Assembly: GCA_018697195.1 (NCBI GenBank)
Contig: CM031879.1
Location: 36,567,408-36,631,407, forward strand
Reading direction: 5' to 3'
DNA: 64,000 nt
Source of the DNA: Certhia americana
Lineage: Eukaryota; Chordata; Aves; Passeriformes; Certhiidae
Each line of letters begins with the position of its first letter. Position 1 is the first letter of the stretch. This document shows, piece after piece, positions 1 to 11,900 of this stretch. The notes under the pieces were generated by a model. It saw only the letters and a list, made by a program, of their open reading frames with translations, made no database searches and was not told where the DNA came from. The translations under genes were made by a program, and so were the position numbers.

Positions 1-429
1 GGACAAGAATAATTGCATTAGCCAAGTGTTTGGTATAATTCTCAGAAGCTCCAGATCTCAGAAGGATGTCATTACCCTTTCAAGCTTAGTCACTCCTGAT
101 CACTAGTTTGAGCTAGGATAATCTACAGTCAAGATCATAAAACTGCTCAAAGACCTCATGTATATCATCCATAATGGAATGATTTCAGAAAAATCACTAT
201 ACTCCTCCAGGTATTACACAGCTTCTCCAACTTTTTAGAGTGATAAATGGTGTTCATGTGACCAGTAGAACACCACCCTAGGTGATACAGCTCTCTAACA
301 GGAGGGATGGCTGTGGCCCCTCACAGGCTGGTTCATGGACTCCCTGACACCAAATTCAGGAAGGAGGTATGGGAAGCTGACCCATTTTGTCTGATTCTGA
401 TCAAGGACAGACATGCACAGCCTTTCAAT
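1..429. other. Unassigned AT-rich noncoding stretch
   Basis: No gene, RNA or recognisable repeat is visible here. The only open frames are short and have no family signature. The right edge runs into an old CR1 LINE fragment, so part of this stretch could be more diverged CR1 sequence that I cannot recognise by eye. Confidence 0.4.
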
Positions 430-775
430 GTCTCAATGTATAGTTGTGCTTCTGAATCATGAGCATGAATCAGCAGTACATTGTTGCAGCAAAAGTGGCC
501 AACAACATTCTTGGCAGTGTCAGCAAGAGAAGACCCAGGAGGTGAAGGCAAGAAATCTCTCTCTTTATTGAGTACTTGCAAAAGCACATCTGGTGCATTA
601 CAAGGAGGTCTGGAGGGCCATCTACATGACTTGAAACCTTTCATTCTTCATGGCACTCAGAATTTGACTGAACAAAGCCCTGAGGAACCTGTTCTATCAG
701 GATCTGCTTTGAGCATATGATTAGAATTGATGACCCCCAAATGTCTCTCATAACCTCAGTTACTTTACAGATACA
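430..775 (+). mobile_element. Old CR1 LINE relic, sense, internally deleted
   Basis: Two blocks resemble the end of the avian CR1 LINE as I know it. About 440-610 matches the last part of the reverse-transcriptase ORF: a run about a copy sitting among others, 'gccaacaacattcttggcag', then the 'aagcacatctggtgcatta' block that corresponds to CR1 'ggccacatctggagtactg'. About 675-770 matches the 3' tail ('ctgctttgagca...gatgaccccc...cataacctca'). The region normally between them is missing, so the copy is internally deleted. Both blocks read on the plus strand. Divergence is high and the frames are broken, so it is a dead relic. The family call is from remembered consensus and no alignment was run. 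Confidence 0.6.
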
Positions 776-3700
776 TGACTACATTTTATTAGCAGCAGAC
801 CTTCATGGCTATGAAATTCAGCATGCAAAGGCATCAAATCTTTTCTTCTCACATAACTCTCTAACCAGCACCAGAAATAGGAACAGAACCTCAAATGGAT
901 CCTCTCTATACTACAAATACAGTTCTTTGTAGTATGGCATTACAACCTCCTTTCTAGAGGTCCTTCTAGAAAGGTACATAGCTTTCTGAGATCTTTGTGG
1001 AGTACTGGAAGCTGACATCAGATATATCTGTAGAGAAGAGAGACAAAACATGCCAAAAGCATCAGCTATCTCTGAGATGTCTTTTCGAGGACAGTCACTG
1101 AATGTGTTCACCAACTTACAGGCAGTACAGAAAGTCAGTGGATTATGCATCAGTGGCAAAACTGGGAGTGTAAAAACAGCATAATACTGAAATACTCCAA
1201 ATAGGCTTGGTCAGAGAATTTTTCATGTTCTGATCATCCCTAGAGGGCTGGTGTGGTTTTTCAGGGCAGGTCTCCTGTCAACAGTGTGAGGCTGCCCAGT
1301 TTCAGACACAGGTGAACCTGTCGCCACTGTGACTCCTGCAATCTATCACAGGTCAGTCTGCAGAGTACAGTGTCACAGTAAATGAAACATTAGATTGTAA
1401 TTAAGCTGGCAATTAAACTGTAAATAACTTTAGCATATGATCTTTTTTCCTCAAAAGAAAACCATCAAGGATTTTTTAGAAGTGACTGGAGGAAAAAAAT
1501 CAAACAAGTTCTATTTAAGTAAGAGTAGAAGGGAAAGAAAACTAATATAAATCTTCTGGAATAAGTCAAATGCAAACATTTTTATGAACCCCTATATGAT
1601 GGAATTGGCATGGCTGGTTTCCTTAAAAAAACCCAAACAGTTAGGTCAGAGATAAAGCTGAATAATTTTCAGAGGAAAAGCCAAAGTGAAGAGGAAGCTA
1701 ATAAAATACCCCTTAGCATTGAACAGGTCTTTTTAAACTTAGGGTGAATGACCGATGATCTAAAAAATCCCTGAGGTTATTCTGAAGATACCTTTGTATC
1801 TATGAGGGAATAATGACGATAATACCTTTCTGTGATTATGGTGGGAAAGTGTAGGCCATAGATTCCAGCAGAAGGAAGAAAGGAAGGAAAGAAGGAGTCC
1901 ACTCTAAATCACAGAATAACTTAATCTAGGCTCTCATCTTCAGACAGAACATTTTAATTTAGAGTTCCAACATCAAAGACCATATGAAATCACCATTTCT
2001 TTGAAAATCCATACTAAAGGACAAGGAAATATTAGCCAAAATCCTTAAACTAATTAGTACCAAACACTCCTTTGGGCTGAACTTCTCCCTAGGATCAAAT
2101 TACTGAGCTTAAGTTAGCAAGCTCTTAGTCCCATCTCAGTGTGGGCAAAGACAAGCTTCCAGTGATGAGAACCTTTATCCTCATCCTAAATTGCTTTTTA
2201 GTCTGTTTTTATTCTTTTCTTTTTTCTTTTTATCCAGAAATTAACATTCCTTAGTAGCTACTTCTGTTCACATACAAACAAGAATGAAAAACTAAATCAA
2301 TGACTTAATGACCTTTCCATTCCTCAGCAGGAACCACTTTATTACTGTACCTTATCATTTGTTATAATTCTGACTGCAGATTTTACCTCCATCCCTAACA
2401 GAAAAGAACCAATCCTGGTTCTTGCAAAAACGCATCTAACATCAGGCTGAAGAGGATGACTTTGACGGTTCAGACCATTTCACTGAGGAGTGGCAATGTT
2501 ATCCCAAAATATATTCTCAGATGAACAGAAAGCCTGAGAAGGAAGGTAAAAGGACTGGCAAGCAAAGAGGCAAGAGCAAAAAGCCTAGGAAGGTGATAGG
2601 GGATTCTCAATACAAATTTATGAGCAACTAGAGAAGATGACTTTGCCCCAGACTAAGTAGAAACTATTGAGTAAAGAAGAAACTGTGTCCCCAGAGTGCA
2701 ACTGGAGTCTCTGCTACCTTAAAACTTTGTATTTAAATTCAGCACTTCAATTAAAATTATGCATTAGTACATTAACTTCTTTAGGACTCTGAGGCAATTT
2801 GATTTATAGAAGATAATAGTCATGAAAACTGTGCTTTTAAGACAGCAGGTCTTACTACAGATTTATACCTAACTGTGAGGAGAATTAGGTTCACTGTATA
2901 GGATTTATTTTTCTTTGCCTAAATTTTTTAAAAAGCAAGAAAGTCCTTCTTTTCAGTAACATATTGTAATGAATAGAAATTCAGCTTTGACCTGGATAAA
3001 TATCTATCAAGGTTTGCAGAAGAGACATCACTATTGACCTTATCAACTTAACAACACAGTTGGAGAGCTCTATTTCCTTCTAATTTATACTTGCACAATT
3101 TGAAGGCTATGGCATATGCTATAGAAAAACCAGTAAGGCAAACAAAACAATTCTTTTAGTTTGTAAACAAAATAGTGTTGCTGACAGACAGAATTGCCAG
3201 AGTAAATGCTAGTTTACCATACTGTACACTGGCTAAAACATTGCTATAAAGAAAGCAAAATTCAAAAGTCTTCTCTACTAATTATATTATTGACACATAA
3301 TTTTCAGTTAATTTATCTATGTGGTCTGCAAGCTTTTAAGCTCAGTAAAAGTCTAGACATCAGAAAGTACAGTGATTGCATTTTTGCAAGAGAAGTAAAT
3401 ACATTTTTAAACAGAAATTATTATGAAATAATGATTATTGTCAAAAAATAATACTGTCACTTTCTTGATTTGGCATTTTAAATAAAATTACTAGGGTAAT
3501 TTTATGAATGAAATGACAATGCGAGCTAAATGAAAACAAACTCCTTTAAGAATTATTTATCATGCTACTAATATTGAAAATTATTTTCTGAAATCTAATT
3601 AACTAGTTCTTTAGTAACTCTATCCCATTTTTAATTCACCTGGAAATTCTTGGCCTACTCTGCCTAATTACATGGTAGAACTTACCATGCTTTATGGCTG

Positions 3701-6673
3701 GGCTGGTTTTCTGGGGCATTTTTGCTGTATATCTGCTGCCAAGTGAAGTCTTCATGGATATCTCAAATTAGAGACATGAAATCTAGGAAGTCTGAAGCCT
3801 TAAGATTTTACCTCTATACTGATGTTATAGACTGATGCTTATATTATTCCCCCCCACTACTCTCAGGTTGGTGTAAATATAAATGTATTTTGCACTTAAA
3901 AGGCAATTCATTTGAATCTCTCCAATACGGAGTTATGCTTAATTTGTATTGGAGACATGGAATATGCTCTCTTATGCACGTTTTGATAATCATTCATACT
4001 GAATTGAAAAGACACTGTTTAAGTCTCGACCCTCTCCTCAGAGGTAACACTGACTGGCATTACACAGATCTTCCACCTGCTTTGCAAGGTCACTCCTCAA
4101 AATTAAATTAGAAATCCCTTTTCACATTCTTTTTATTATACAGCCATCCATGTGATGCATATGCTAACTGCGGACAAGAAATTTTACATGAAGGAAGCCA
4201 TAAGGTAAGGAGATTGATAATATTTGGGTGTTCTGGAAGCTAGGAGTTCAGTAGTTTGTCATTTTATATAGTAGATTGTGCCTGAGGAGAGAACTGGGAC
4301 TTCAGTCCAGCTCACCTTACCAGCACTGAAAACATTTTTTTCTGGATTACCATCCGGAACACCTCTTTGGTGAAAACTGACTTTCAAAGTGGGGAGGGGG
4401 ATTAGGGATGCAGATCTGACAATCCGAAAGAGAATCCCTTAACTAGGGGCACCATCTACAGGGGAACAGACTGACACTGACTCAGATCAGTTCTCACACT
4501 ACATAGCTGACATCTGTGCAAAGCATATGCAAGTTGGTTTGGCTACACTTGAACACCCCCTCGGAGTACTTCTGTTTTCATTTTCATTTCTGCAGCCACA
4601 GTGTCCAGGAGCCCTGGGCACAAAGCAGGAGCTCTCAGTGTCAGCTGCTATACAAATGCAGACTGAAAGAGACCATCTCTGCTTAATCAACTTAGAAGCA
4701 GCAGCAGATGTGTACAGATCAAACAGAAGAAAACAATGAAATCAGATGACAAACTGAGACAAACATCAGTGAATGGACTAACAAGTTCTTTGATTTTACC
4801 CTTTGATATTTAGCTATAATTAAAACCACAAAACCCCAAAATTTATTCTCGACTCTCTCTACCCAAATGGTAATCACATACATTGTTAGAAAAATCATCT
4901 CCAAAGATGATTTACTTCATACAACACCTCCATTAGTTGTGTATAGCTGAATAGTTACTCCAGTATTCATTAATTTTACTGAAGGTTAATTCTCACTTTG
5001 GGGATGTAGCTCTCTCTCTCTGCTTTCATGTCTTTCATTCTAAGTGCATTATCACTACTCAGTAGGTATTATGTAAACTTTACTGAAACCATGAGTGTGA
5101 CATCAGAACACCAAAATGGGATTCCAAGTGTTTAATTTTCAGCTACACAGACCAGCCCTTGGATTCTCAGTCAACTGGAAAAAATACCAAAACAATCAAG
5201 AACAGACATTTAATATGCTAAAAGAAATTTCAGAAACACATGCTTAAACTTCTGCAATCAGAGCCTAATTTGAAAACCTGTTCCATTTCCCTAAGCAAAA
5301 CCCAATTCCTTTATCTTCCCACAAAGGGACATCTCTAAAAACGAAAAACTTGAGAATAGAAAAGACTAAATCAAAGCACAAACAAGAGTAAATTACATGA
5401 TAATGAAGAACAAAATAAAAGCATTTTTTCAGTTAAAGACAGGGATCTGTAACCTTGTGCAACACCAAGCCAGTGAATCACAACAGTCACAGTTGTTAGT
5501 TTACAGATCTACCTGTTAAGTAAATTAACATCCCACCAGTTTTATTTACTTATTTACCTGCCAGTGATTTGCTCTCATTATTTACCTGACTTCCCATCTT
5601 GTACATCTATTTGTGGCAGTTGTGATACTTGGTAATACAAAGGGTGACCTACAAAAGGAAAAAAGTCAGAACCCTGATTGCTTTTTTTATGTGTAACAAC
5701 TGTTGTTCCTCCTGAATTAGCCTCAGTTCAGTGACTGCCATTCTAGTATCTGCTCTTTATATGCCATAAAACTTCCCAGGATAGGCCCGAGAATATTGGT
5801 TTCATTTGCTTTGGCCCAGGCTTTCTCCTTCTTTATGGATCAAGCAGAGTCTTTCATTTTCAAAATCTAGTTTTTATGGCTCATATTCCTCTCTAATCTT
5901 GAGGTTGTATCTTCAAGTTACAATATACAGAAAGTAAAAAATGAAAATGACAAAGAGAAACACAGAATCATTTCTGGTCTTGCCTTTTATTCAGATTTTT
6001 TCCTGATGCTCCTTTACCTTTGGCTCAGTCAAAGTCTAAAACAAAACCAGGACATATTAAGAATATAATAGAGTCCAGTTCTTCATTTGTATGTAGCAAG
6101 ATTCCTGATGGAACTTCTGAATGGCTGACACTATTTAAAATTCTCTTCTGATGTATTAAAACACATTAAAAAAATGAATGCCAAATAAAACAACAAAATA
6201 GGGTTTAGAATATAATTTCTTCTGGATTTATATGTTTCTTCTTTTTTTTGTCATAATAGGATACCTTCTTCTTCCCTAAACACAACTGTGAAAGAGTTAA
6301 TAATAATAAATACAGTGATACAAGTTCCATGATTTTAGGGGCTAGCAATCGTCATTCCAAGCATTCATCAAATGGCTCAAGTTCTTCTGGAGCATCTTTG
6401 TCCATTCAGGATACATATGTCATTCCTCAAGCCTCACAGCTTTCTTTGGTATAATTAGCATAATGACTGGATAATAACTACCACTTTCCTTGAAAATGCA
6501 GTAGTGAAATAAAACTTGAAAAACTGAAAGCCTCTTTCTGTACAAATAAATATTTGAACCTGAAAGGAACCGAAGGAAGCAACTTTTGCAGGAATTCTTT
6601 CATTGCAAACAACCAAGCTCAGAAAATAACAGGCAAAAATTCACCCAGCCACTATGACAGCTGGTTTTAGGGC
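776..6673. other. AT-rich noncoding DNA upstream of the CpG island
   Basis: About 5.9 kb without a supportable gene. The longest open frames are under 90 codons, lack recognisable domains and are expected by chance. The plus strand looks richer in A than T over long stretches, for example 2520-2600 and 5160-5450. That would fit minus-strand transcription away from the CpG island. It holds a short purine tract near 1871 and a (CT) run near 5010. It may be the first intron of a divergent minus-strand transcript or plain intergenic DNA. Confidence 0.5.
1871..1896. repeat. GAAG/GGAA purine tract
   Basis: A 26-bp imperfect (GAAG)n/(GGAA)n run made only of purines on the plus strand. It is a simple-sequence tract with no further function visible. 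Confidence 0.7.
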
Positions 6674-6744
6674 TTTTTTTTTTTTTTTTTTTTTGGTTGG
6701 TTCTTTTTCTTGTTTGTTTGTTGTTTGATTTTTTTTTTTTTTTT
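6674..6744. repeat. Paired poly-T tracts
   Basis: A run of 21 T (6674-6694) and a run of 16 T (6729-6744) flank a T/G-rich spacer built from GGTT and TTTG steps. It is low-complexity DNA. On the minus strand it reads as two oligo-A blocks, which could be the tail of an old retroposed sequence, but I recognise no body next to it. Confidence 0.85.
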
Positions 6745-8087
6745 AAACATAGCAGAACAATTATATATGTACTACCACAGTCAGAGAGTGCAAAAGTGAT
6801 GGTATACTCTTCAGGGCTACCACTAGATAACATTTCTGTTCCTTTCTGTCTGTACACTAAAGAAGGGGCATTGGGCTTCAGCGATGTTTCTTGTCTTTGT
6901 TCAAATACTAAGACAGCATATGATGTGTCATGCCTTGTGAATGTCAGACTCCCACAGACTTCTGGCTGTGTGGCTGTTAGGAACTCAGCATCAAGTCCTC
7001 ATAATTACTAGCACTGAAATGTGTGGGTTTTTTAACTGACCAGATAAATGATCCTAGAGAAAATAATCCTTGATATCTATTGTATTGGGACTGAGAAAAC
7101 AGCAACCCTTTAAAATCATACAGGGTAATCTGAGCACAGGTGACACTTCTGCACATGCAGTTTAAATTATGCTTGTTCCTCCTTTCTGTAGCTCTGTAAA
7201 AGCTTTACAATGTAATTTCTTTTGCATCTGCTTTCCTTCTCTCCTCTCATGATCTAATGTGTCCATACGAGAGAAACTGATATTCTAATTTACAGACCTA
7301 AGAACAAACGTGATCAGAAAAATTGAACTGGAAAAGGGCTGCAAATTTTAGAGTCAAATCCCAGCATGGAAGTATGGATGGGGAATAGCAGAATACAGTT
7401 CCGTTGAAGGCTCAGTAAGTCACCTACGAGATGTGCCTGGGGGCTGCGTGACTTTCTCAGTTACCTGCTGACAATGGCATACGGGCTCATCTCTTTGCCA
7501 GCATCTGCTATCTATATTAAGATGTACTTTAGATAAATTTTATTCCCGTGTACTAACTGAAACCAACTAAACAGTTGTGAAATATATTACTACTTTCTCA
7601 AGTTTTCATAGAACACCTGTAATCCAGCAGGATCATGTACAGAAGTGCATCAAACCTGGGCTATAACCTGCATGTTCAGTACCCTATAACCAGTTAAAGG
7701 TTATGGGAAACACGTACATAAATACTACCCTGTTACGTTTACAATTTTGCAGGTAAAATTGTTTTCCTCCTCTTTGAGGAATACTGCTTGTCATCCACTT
7801 TGAGGGTATAAATGCAGCAATAATATATGCTGAGGAACAAAGAATTTTCGTCTGTTGTGTTTTTAAAGGCTAAGCTTACATCTAAATCTATTTCCATTTC
7901 CCTCTGGAACCTGAGCAACTTTTTATGTTATATTAAACATTAGACAAATAGGGTAGATCTAATTAAAAGTTGAAGAAATGTGCTTCCCTTAATTGAATTT
8001 GTTACAGTTACATTTTGCAGACCAATGTTAATCAAAGCTCCAGTTCAGAGTGGATGGATCAAGGGAATTAGGTTAACCCTTGCACGT
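6745..8087. other. AT-rich flank of the CpG island
   Basis: No supportable gene. The composition changes abruptly to GC-rich near 8090. If the minus-strand donor at 8094 is used, this is the start of the first intron of the divergent transcript. Confidence 0.45.
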
Positions 8088-8093
8088 CCTTAC

Positions 8094-8500
8094 CTGACAC
8101 GCGATACAGACTGCTCTCGCCTAAGCCACAGACGCCAATTAGGACTCACCGCTCGGTCGCGACTGCCCGGGGCGGCGGCAGCGGGAGTGCTGCGCACCGC
8201 AGGCTCGCTAACAGTACCAACTACGCCTGCCGGGGGTCGCCGCCGCCCCACGACCTACGGGCGAGTGCCACCGCCGCGCCTCGCCCGGGGCAGCCGGCTC
8301 GCCCGACGGCCGCTGGGCTTGTGGCACAGCGCCTCGTCCCGCCCAGCGGCAGCCCCGCGGCGGCCGGGGGATGCCAGCCTTGCCCGCCGCGAGCGGGGAT
8401 ACCCTCCTCATCCTCCCCATCCTCATCCTTCTCCCCCGCCCGCCACCGCGCGGCCCCGCCCGACGGGGCGGACGGGGACCCGCGGCCGCGGGATGGGCGC
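8094..8500 (-). other. Possible first exon of a divergent minus-strand transcript
   Basis: On the minus strand two donor sites lie at the AT-rich edge of the CpG island: CAG|GTAAGG, with the last exon base at 8094, and GCG|GTGAGT, with the last exon base at 8150. Both score well by eye against the vertebrate donor consensus, and both point away from the island. The 5' end is not determined; 8500 is a guess placed just beyond the inverted CCAAT box. This may be a protein-coding neighbour or a divergent noncoding RNA. No clear coding start is visible. Confidence 0.4.
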
Positions 8501-8535
8501 GGCCGGCGCGGCGGCTCCACCCTCGGTGGGCACCG

Positions 8536-8582
8536 GGCGATTGGCCGCGGGAGCGCTTCTCCCCGCCCCGCAGCCAATGAGG
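8536..8582. promoter_or_regulatory. Core promoter CCAAT-box pair with GC boxes
   Basis: ATTGG (8540-8544, an inverted CCAAT) and CCAAT (8574-8578) lie about 34 bp, or three helical turns, apart with CCCCGCCC (8562-8569) between them and a GGGCGG just after. Paired CCAAT boxes near this spacing are typical NF-Y targets in TATA-less promoters, usually 50-100 bp upstream of the start site. For the plus strand this puts initiation near 8620-8680, and the opposed orientation of the two boxes suits bidirectional use. NF-Y and Sp1 binding is inferred from sequence only. Confidence 0.65.
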
Positions 8583-8639
8583 GCGGCGGGCCGGGGGTGA
8601 TGGGCTGCCTCTCGCGGGAGGGATTCCTGGAGACGCTGC

Positions 8640-8914
8640 AGTGTGGCGGCGCTCCCGGCGCCGCGCAGCCCCCGTGCCGCCTCCGCCGCCCCGCCTGCCT
8701 CGCCTTGCCCTGCCCGCCGGCGGCCGCCACCGCCGCTGAAACTTAACGCCCGGCGCGCCGCCAGCCCGCCGAGCGCAGGGGGCTGGGGCAGCCTGCCTGC
8801 CGTGCCGGGGGCGGTCCGCCCGCGACCCGCCGCGCCCCGTAGCCTCGCCCCGGGAGCTGCCGCCGTGGGGAGAGACTGAAGGACGGAGCCGGCTGCGCCC
8901 GCCCCGGTTGCCAG
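8640..8914 (+). other. Probable first exon (mainly 5' UTR) of an unidentified plus-strand gene
   Basis: The right edge is defined by a near-consensus splice donor, CAG|GTAAGG, with the exon ending at 8914. The left edge is only estimated from the upstream CCAAT pair. Near the donor each reading frame is either stopped (for example TGA at 8877) or lacks an obvious ATG, so the 3' part of this exon is most likely untranslated. If initiation lies slightly further upstream, an ATG at 8598 opens a 48-codon frame ending at 8746, which would be an upstream ORF. I cannot name the gene. Translation would begin in a later exon, and the best candidate in the window starts at 53711. Confidence 0.6.
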
Positions 8915-11900
8915 GTAAGGCAGCGCTCCGGAGCCGCCCGCGGCCGCGCCCGGGCGGCGTCGCCTCTGGCGGGGGGAGCTGCCCGCTGCGCGGGCGGGGG
9001 GAGCGCACATGCTCCGGGGGCGGCTGTACCGCCGCCCGCCCGCCGGCTCTGCCCGCACTGCCGGGGGGCGGGGGCCCGCCCCCGGGGCGCTCCCGGCGGG
9101 GGTGGGGGCGTTTACGGGAGGGGCGACACAGACAAAGGGGATGCCCGCGCCCCCCCCCTCCCTCTTTGCTCCCCGCCCCCACGGAGCTCCGCCGTCGCCC
9201 CCCGCCCCGACTGCAGGAAAGGGGAGCCGTCCGCTTTGCATCCCTCCATCCCTCCCTGCCGCTGCCCGGAGCCGGTGCCGAGGCGGCCGCCGGGCCAACT
9301 TGTTTCTCCGGGTGTCACCTGGCCGCTGCCACCGCCGTGCCCCCGCCCTCGGCAGGGTGGTCTGTCCCGACGGTCGCCCCGGCGGAGGGCGGTGGGGCGC
9401 GGCGGTGTGCCCCGCCCCGGCGCTGGTCTCCCCTCCGGACCGCAGGACAACAGCTGATCGTTTATGTATCAATTCACAAATGCCTTTCCCACATTACTTA
9501 GAAAGGCTGTCGGGCTAATGTGTTTTCTTTCCATTCAATTTCATCTTCTCTGACATTGTTTCCTTCATACCGAGTACCGCTTGCCCTGCTTTGGTTTGGG
9601 TACGTTCTGTTCTGGTTCCTAGGCGCACACGGTATGGGTAGGTGATCAGCGCTCTGTTTAAAAGTTAATTTTGCCTATCAAACTCTGCTAGGTACAGTAG
9701 TAAGAAAGCGACAAAGAATGTTAATATTTCTTTTGTTTTCAACCTTCTGAGATAAAGATGTCAAATGACTACTAGCTTCTGGTAGTCAGTATAGTAAATA
9801 AATTAAATGTAGTCATTGGAATGAGCCTTTATGGCACTTTCAACAATCTGTAATTCAATCATCTCTGATACAAGCTGCCTTTTGCTATTATTCATCAGAC
9901 CCAGCTGAGTGATTTCTGTCAGATGGGAAGCAGTAGAGAGAAATCTCTAGGTAGATGTAACTGAAAAGCTTTCCAAGTAGAGTCCTAAATGAGCACAGAA
10001 AAGCACTTGGCCACAATCTCAAGACAGATGTTGGCATCCAGATAAATCATTTCTTTTGATTGTCAGGGGGATGTCAAGTTTTATTTTCTAATTTAGTAGC
10101 CATTTGCGTGTGAAGAAGTAGCTCCGTCTTTATTGCCTTGTAAACTCAATGCAAAATGTTGTAGTGTGATAATATTTCACTGTCTCTGAAACAATATTTT
10201 CTGTACAAAGGTCGGCAGAGTAGTTTTAGCTACGCATACATGTTTGTAGATGACAAGTACTAATCTGCAGCGGAGATATTGATCCTCAGAGCTGCTGTGC
10301 AGTGTGCCATCCATGTTGCGTGTTAATCTGTTATGCGCTGTTTAAATTGCTTTATTGTCCGAAAGAGTTACTTTATCCTAAGAAAGGGAAGATGGTACTT
10401 GTAGACCCAAGGGGAATTTCCTTTCCCTTGTGAGTTGACATCCAGAGTTACAGATGGGCAGTTGTTTTAGGAGTGTCCCTGAAAAAGGGAGGGGGGAGCT
10501 TTTGGGTACAAGGACAAGTAGGCAGCGAACTAATTTGCTTTGTGAGGATATGAAATGACATCTCCTGCCATGCTTAAATAAACCTGCTCAGGAAAAGCGT
10601 AAGGAGATTGCACATGTGTCTAGAATAGTATTTTCTTTTCTCTCTTGGAAACAAATGACCTGATTTTATGTCTTGAGTCAAATATATATCTTTTTTTTTT
10701 TTTTTTTCCAAGCTTTTTGGGTTTGTTGTTTTATTAGTAGTGTCTGAGGGAAATATTTTAATGTGGTCTATTACTTGGCTTGTGGTATAGTTGCTCAAAA
10801 TTTGCATGCATACAATTCATAAATTGAAACTATATGGCTTAAAAACATTGTGTAGGCAGCTTGAGTGAGAAGAGATAATTTCAAAAAGAACCACAGGGCA
10901 TAAGATAATGACATACTGTAGGAAATAATCATACTCCTGCACTTGCAAAAGCATGAAATGTTCCAGTGTAGCCATTTCATACAAGCCAAATTTTCCTTCA
11001 CATTAAGAGCGCCTAAGTGAGCCTTATTAATGTTTGATGTGAAAGATGCTAAATCCATTTTAAGGATTGATGCTGGAATTTAAAGAGGTAGCTCACAGAC
11101 TAACAGAGCAGTTCTAATACTTCCTTAAAACAAATGTGAAAAATAATCTGTTGCCACGTATGCCATAGCAGTACAAGCGGGATATAGCCTCCTGTATAAC
11201 ACTAATGGCCAAGAAACTCTTTAAAACCATAGATATAGAACACTGTTTGATTCAACAATCTGAAACATTCTCCTACCTTAATCATAACTTAAATCAGATG
11301 TAAGAGATGACCAAGAAGATGCTCAGTGTTGGTTAGTGTAGTGAAACTGTGAGATAAGAGAAGGTTCTGTTAGTCAGAATCCTAGGGAAAAAAAAAAATC
11401 TATATTCTTCCAGCTAGCATAGAGACACCGGAAACATAAAATCAATTTTTATGGTCTTTTGGCAGGGTTGGCTGTAATAAGTAAAAAGAATAAGGAGCAG
11501 CTTAGTGTCTTGGTAGAAGTTTTTAAGCCACTCAGCTGTACAGAACTCAGTTAATTGATGTTTCCTCACATGAAAATGAAGCTCTTATTTAGCATATCGT
11601 TGTCTTTTCAGTCCATTCAGCTGTCTGCTTACAGTTTTTAAAATCTTTTTACATAGTTTTATATTTGCATGCATGTTTAAACACATAGATGAACTCTTTA
11701 CTGGGAACTGCTTTCTGAAGAAAGGCTACATGCAGCCTCGTATTACATGCTGTGGAAGAGATATTAAAGTTTCTGATACTAATGAAAAGGACAAGAAAAT
11801 ATTTCTGCATATCTGGAAGAAAAGCATGGAGGAATTATTATGCATGGATACCATGATCTCCTTCCCTCTGCTGGTGATGCCTATATAAATATGCAGTTTC

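Larger units (their letters stand above)
8088..9445. promoter_or_regulatory. CpG island, probable bidirectional promoter
   Basis: About 1.35 kb of very GC-rich DNA dense in CpG, bounded on both sides by AT-rich DNA with few CpGs. It contains GC boxes (GGGCGG or CCCCGCCC type near 8463, 8562 and 8580), an inverted CCAAT box at 8540 and a direct CCAAT box at 8574, and no obvious TATA box. In vertebrates an isolated island of this kind normally marks a broad housekeeping or developmental promoter. Splice donors pointing outward on both strands (plus at 8914, minus at 8150 and 8094) suggest divergent transcription. Many long open frames cross the island on both strands, but these follow from its lack of AT-rich stop codons and are not annotated as genes. 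Confidence 0.9.

Noticed and set aside
8208..9472. Long minus-strand frames (up to 349 codons) and plus-strand frames (up to 206 codons) across the CpG island
   Set aside because: They overlap in several frames on both strands, are dominated by Pro, Ala, Arg and Gly, and arise because GC-rich DNA has few stop codons. No domain is recognisable.
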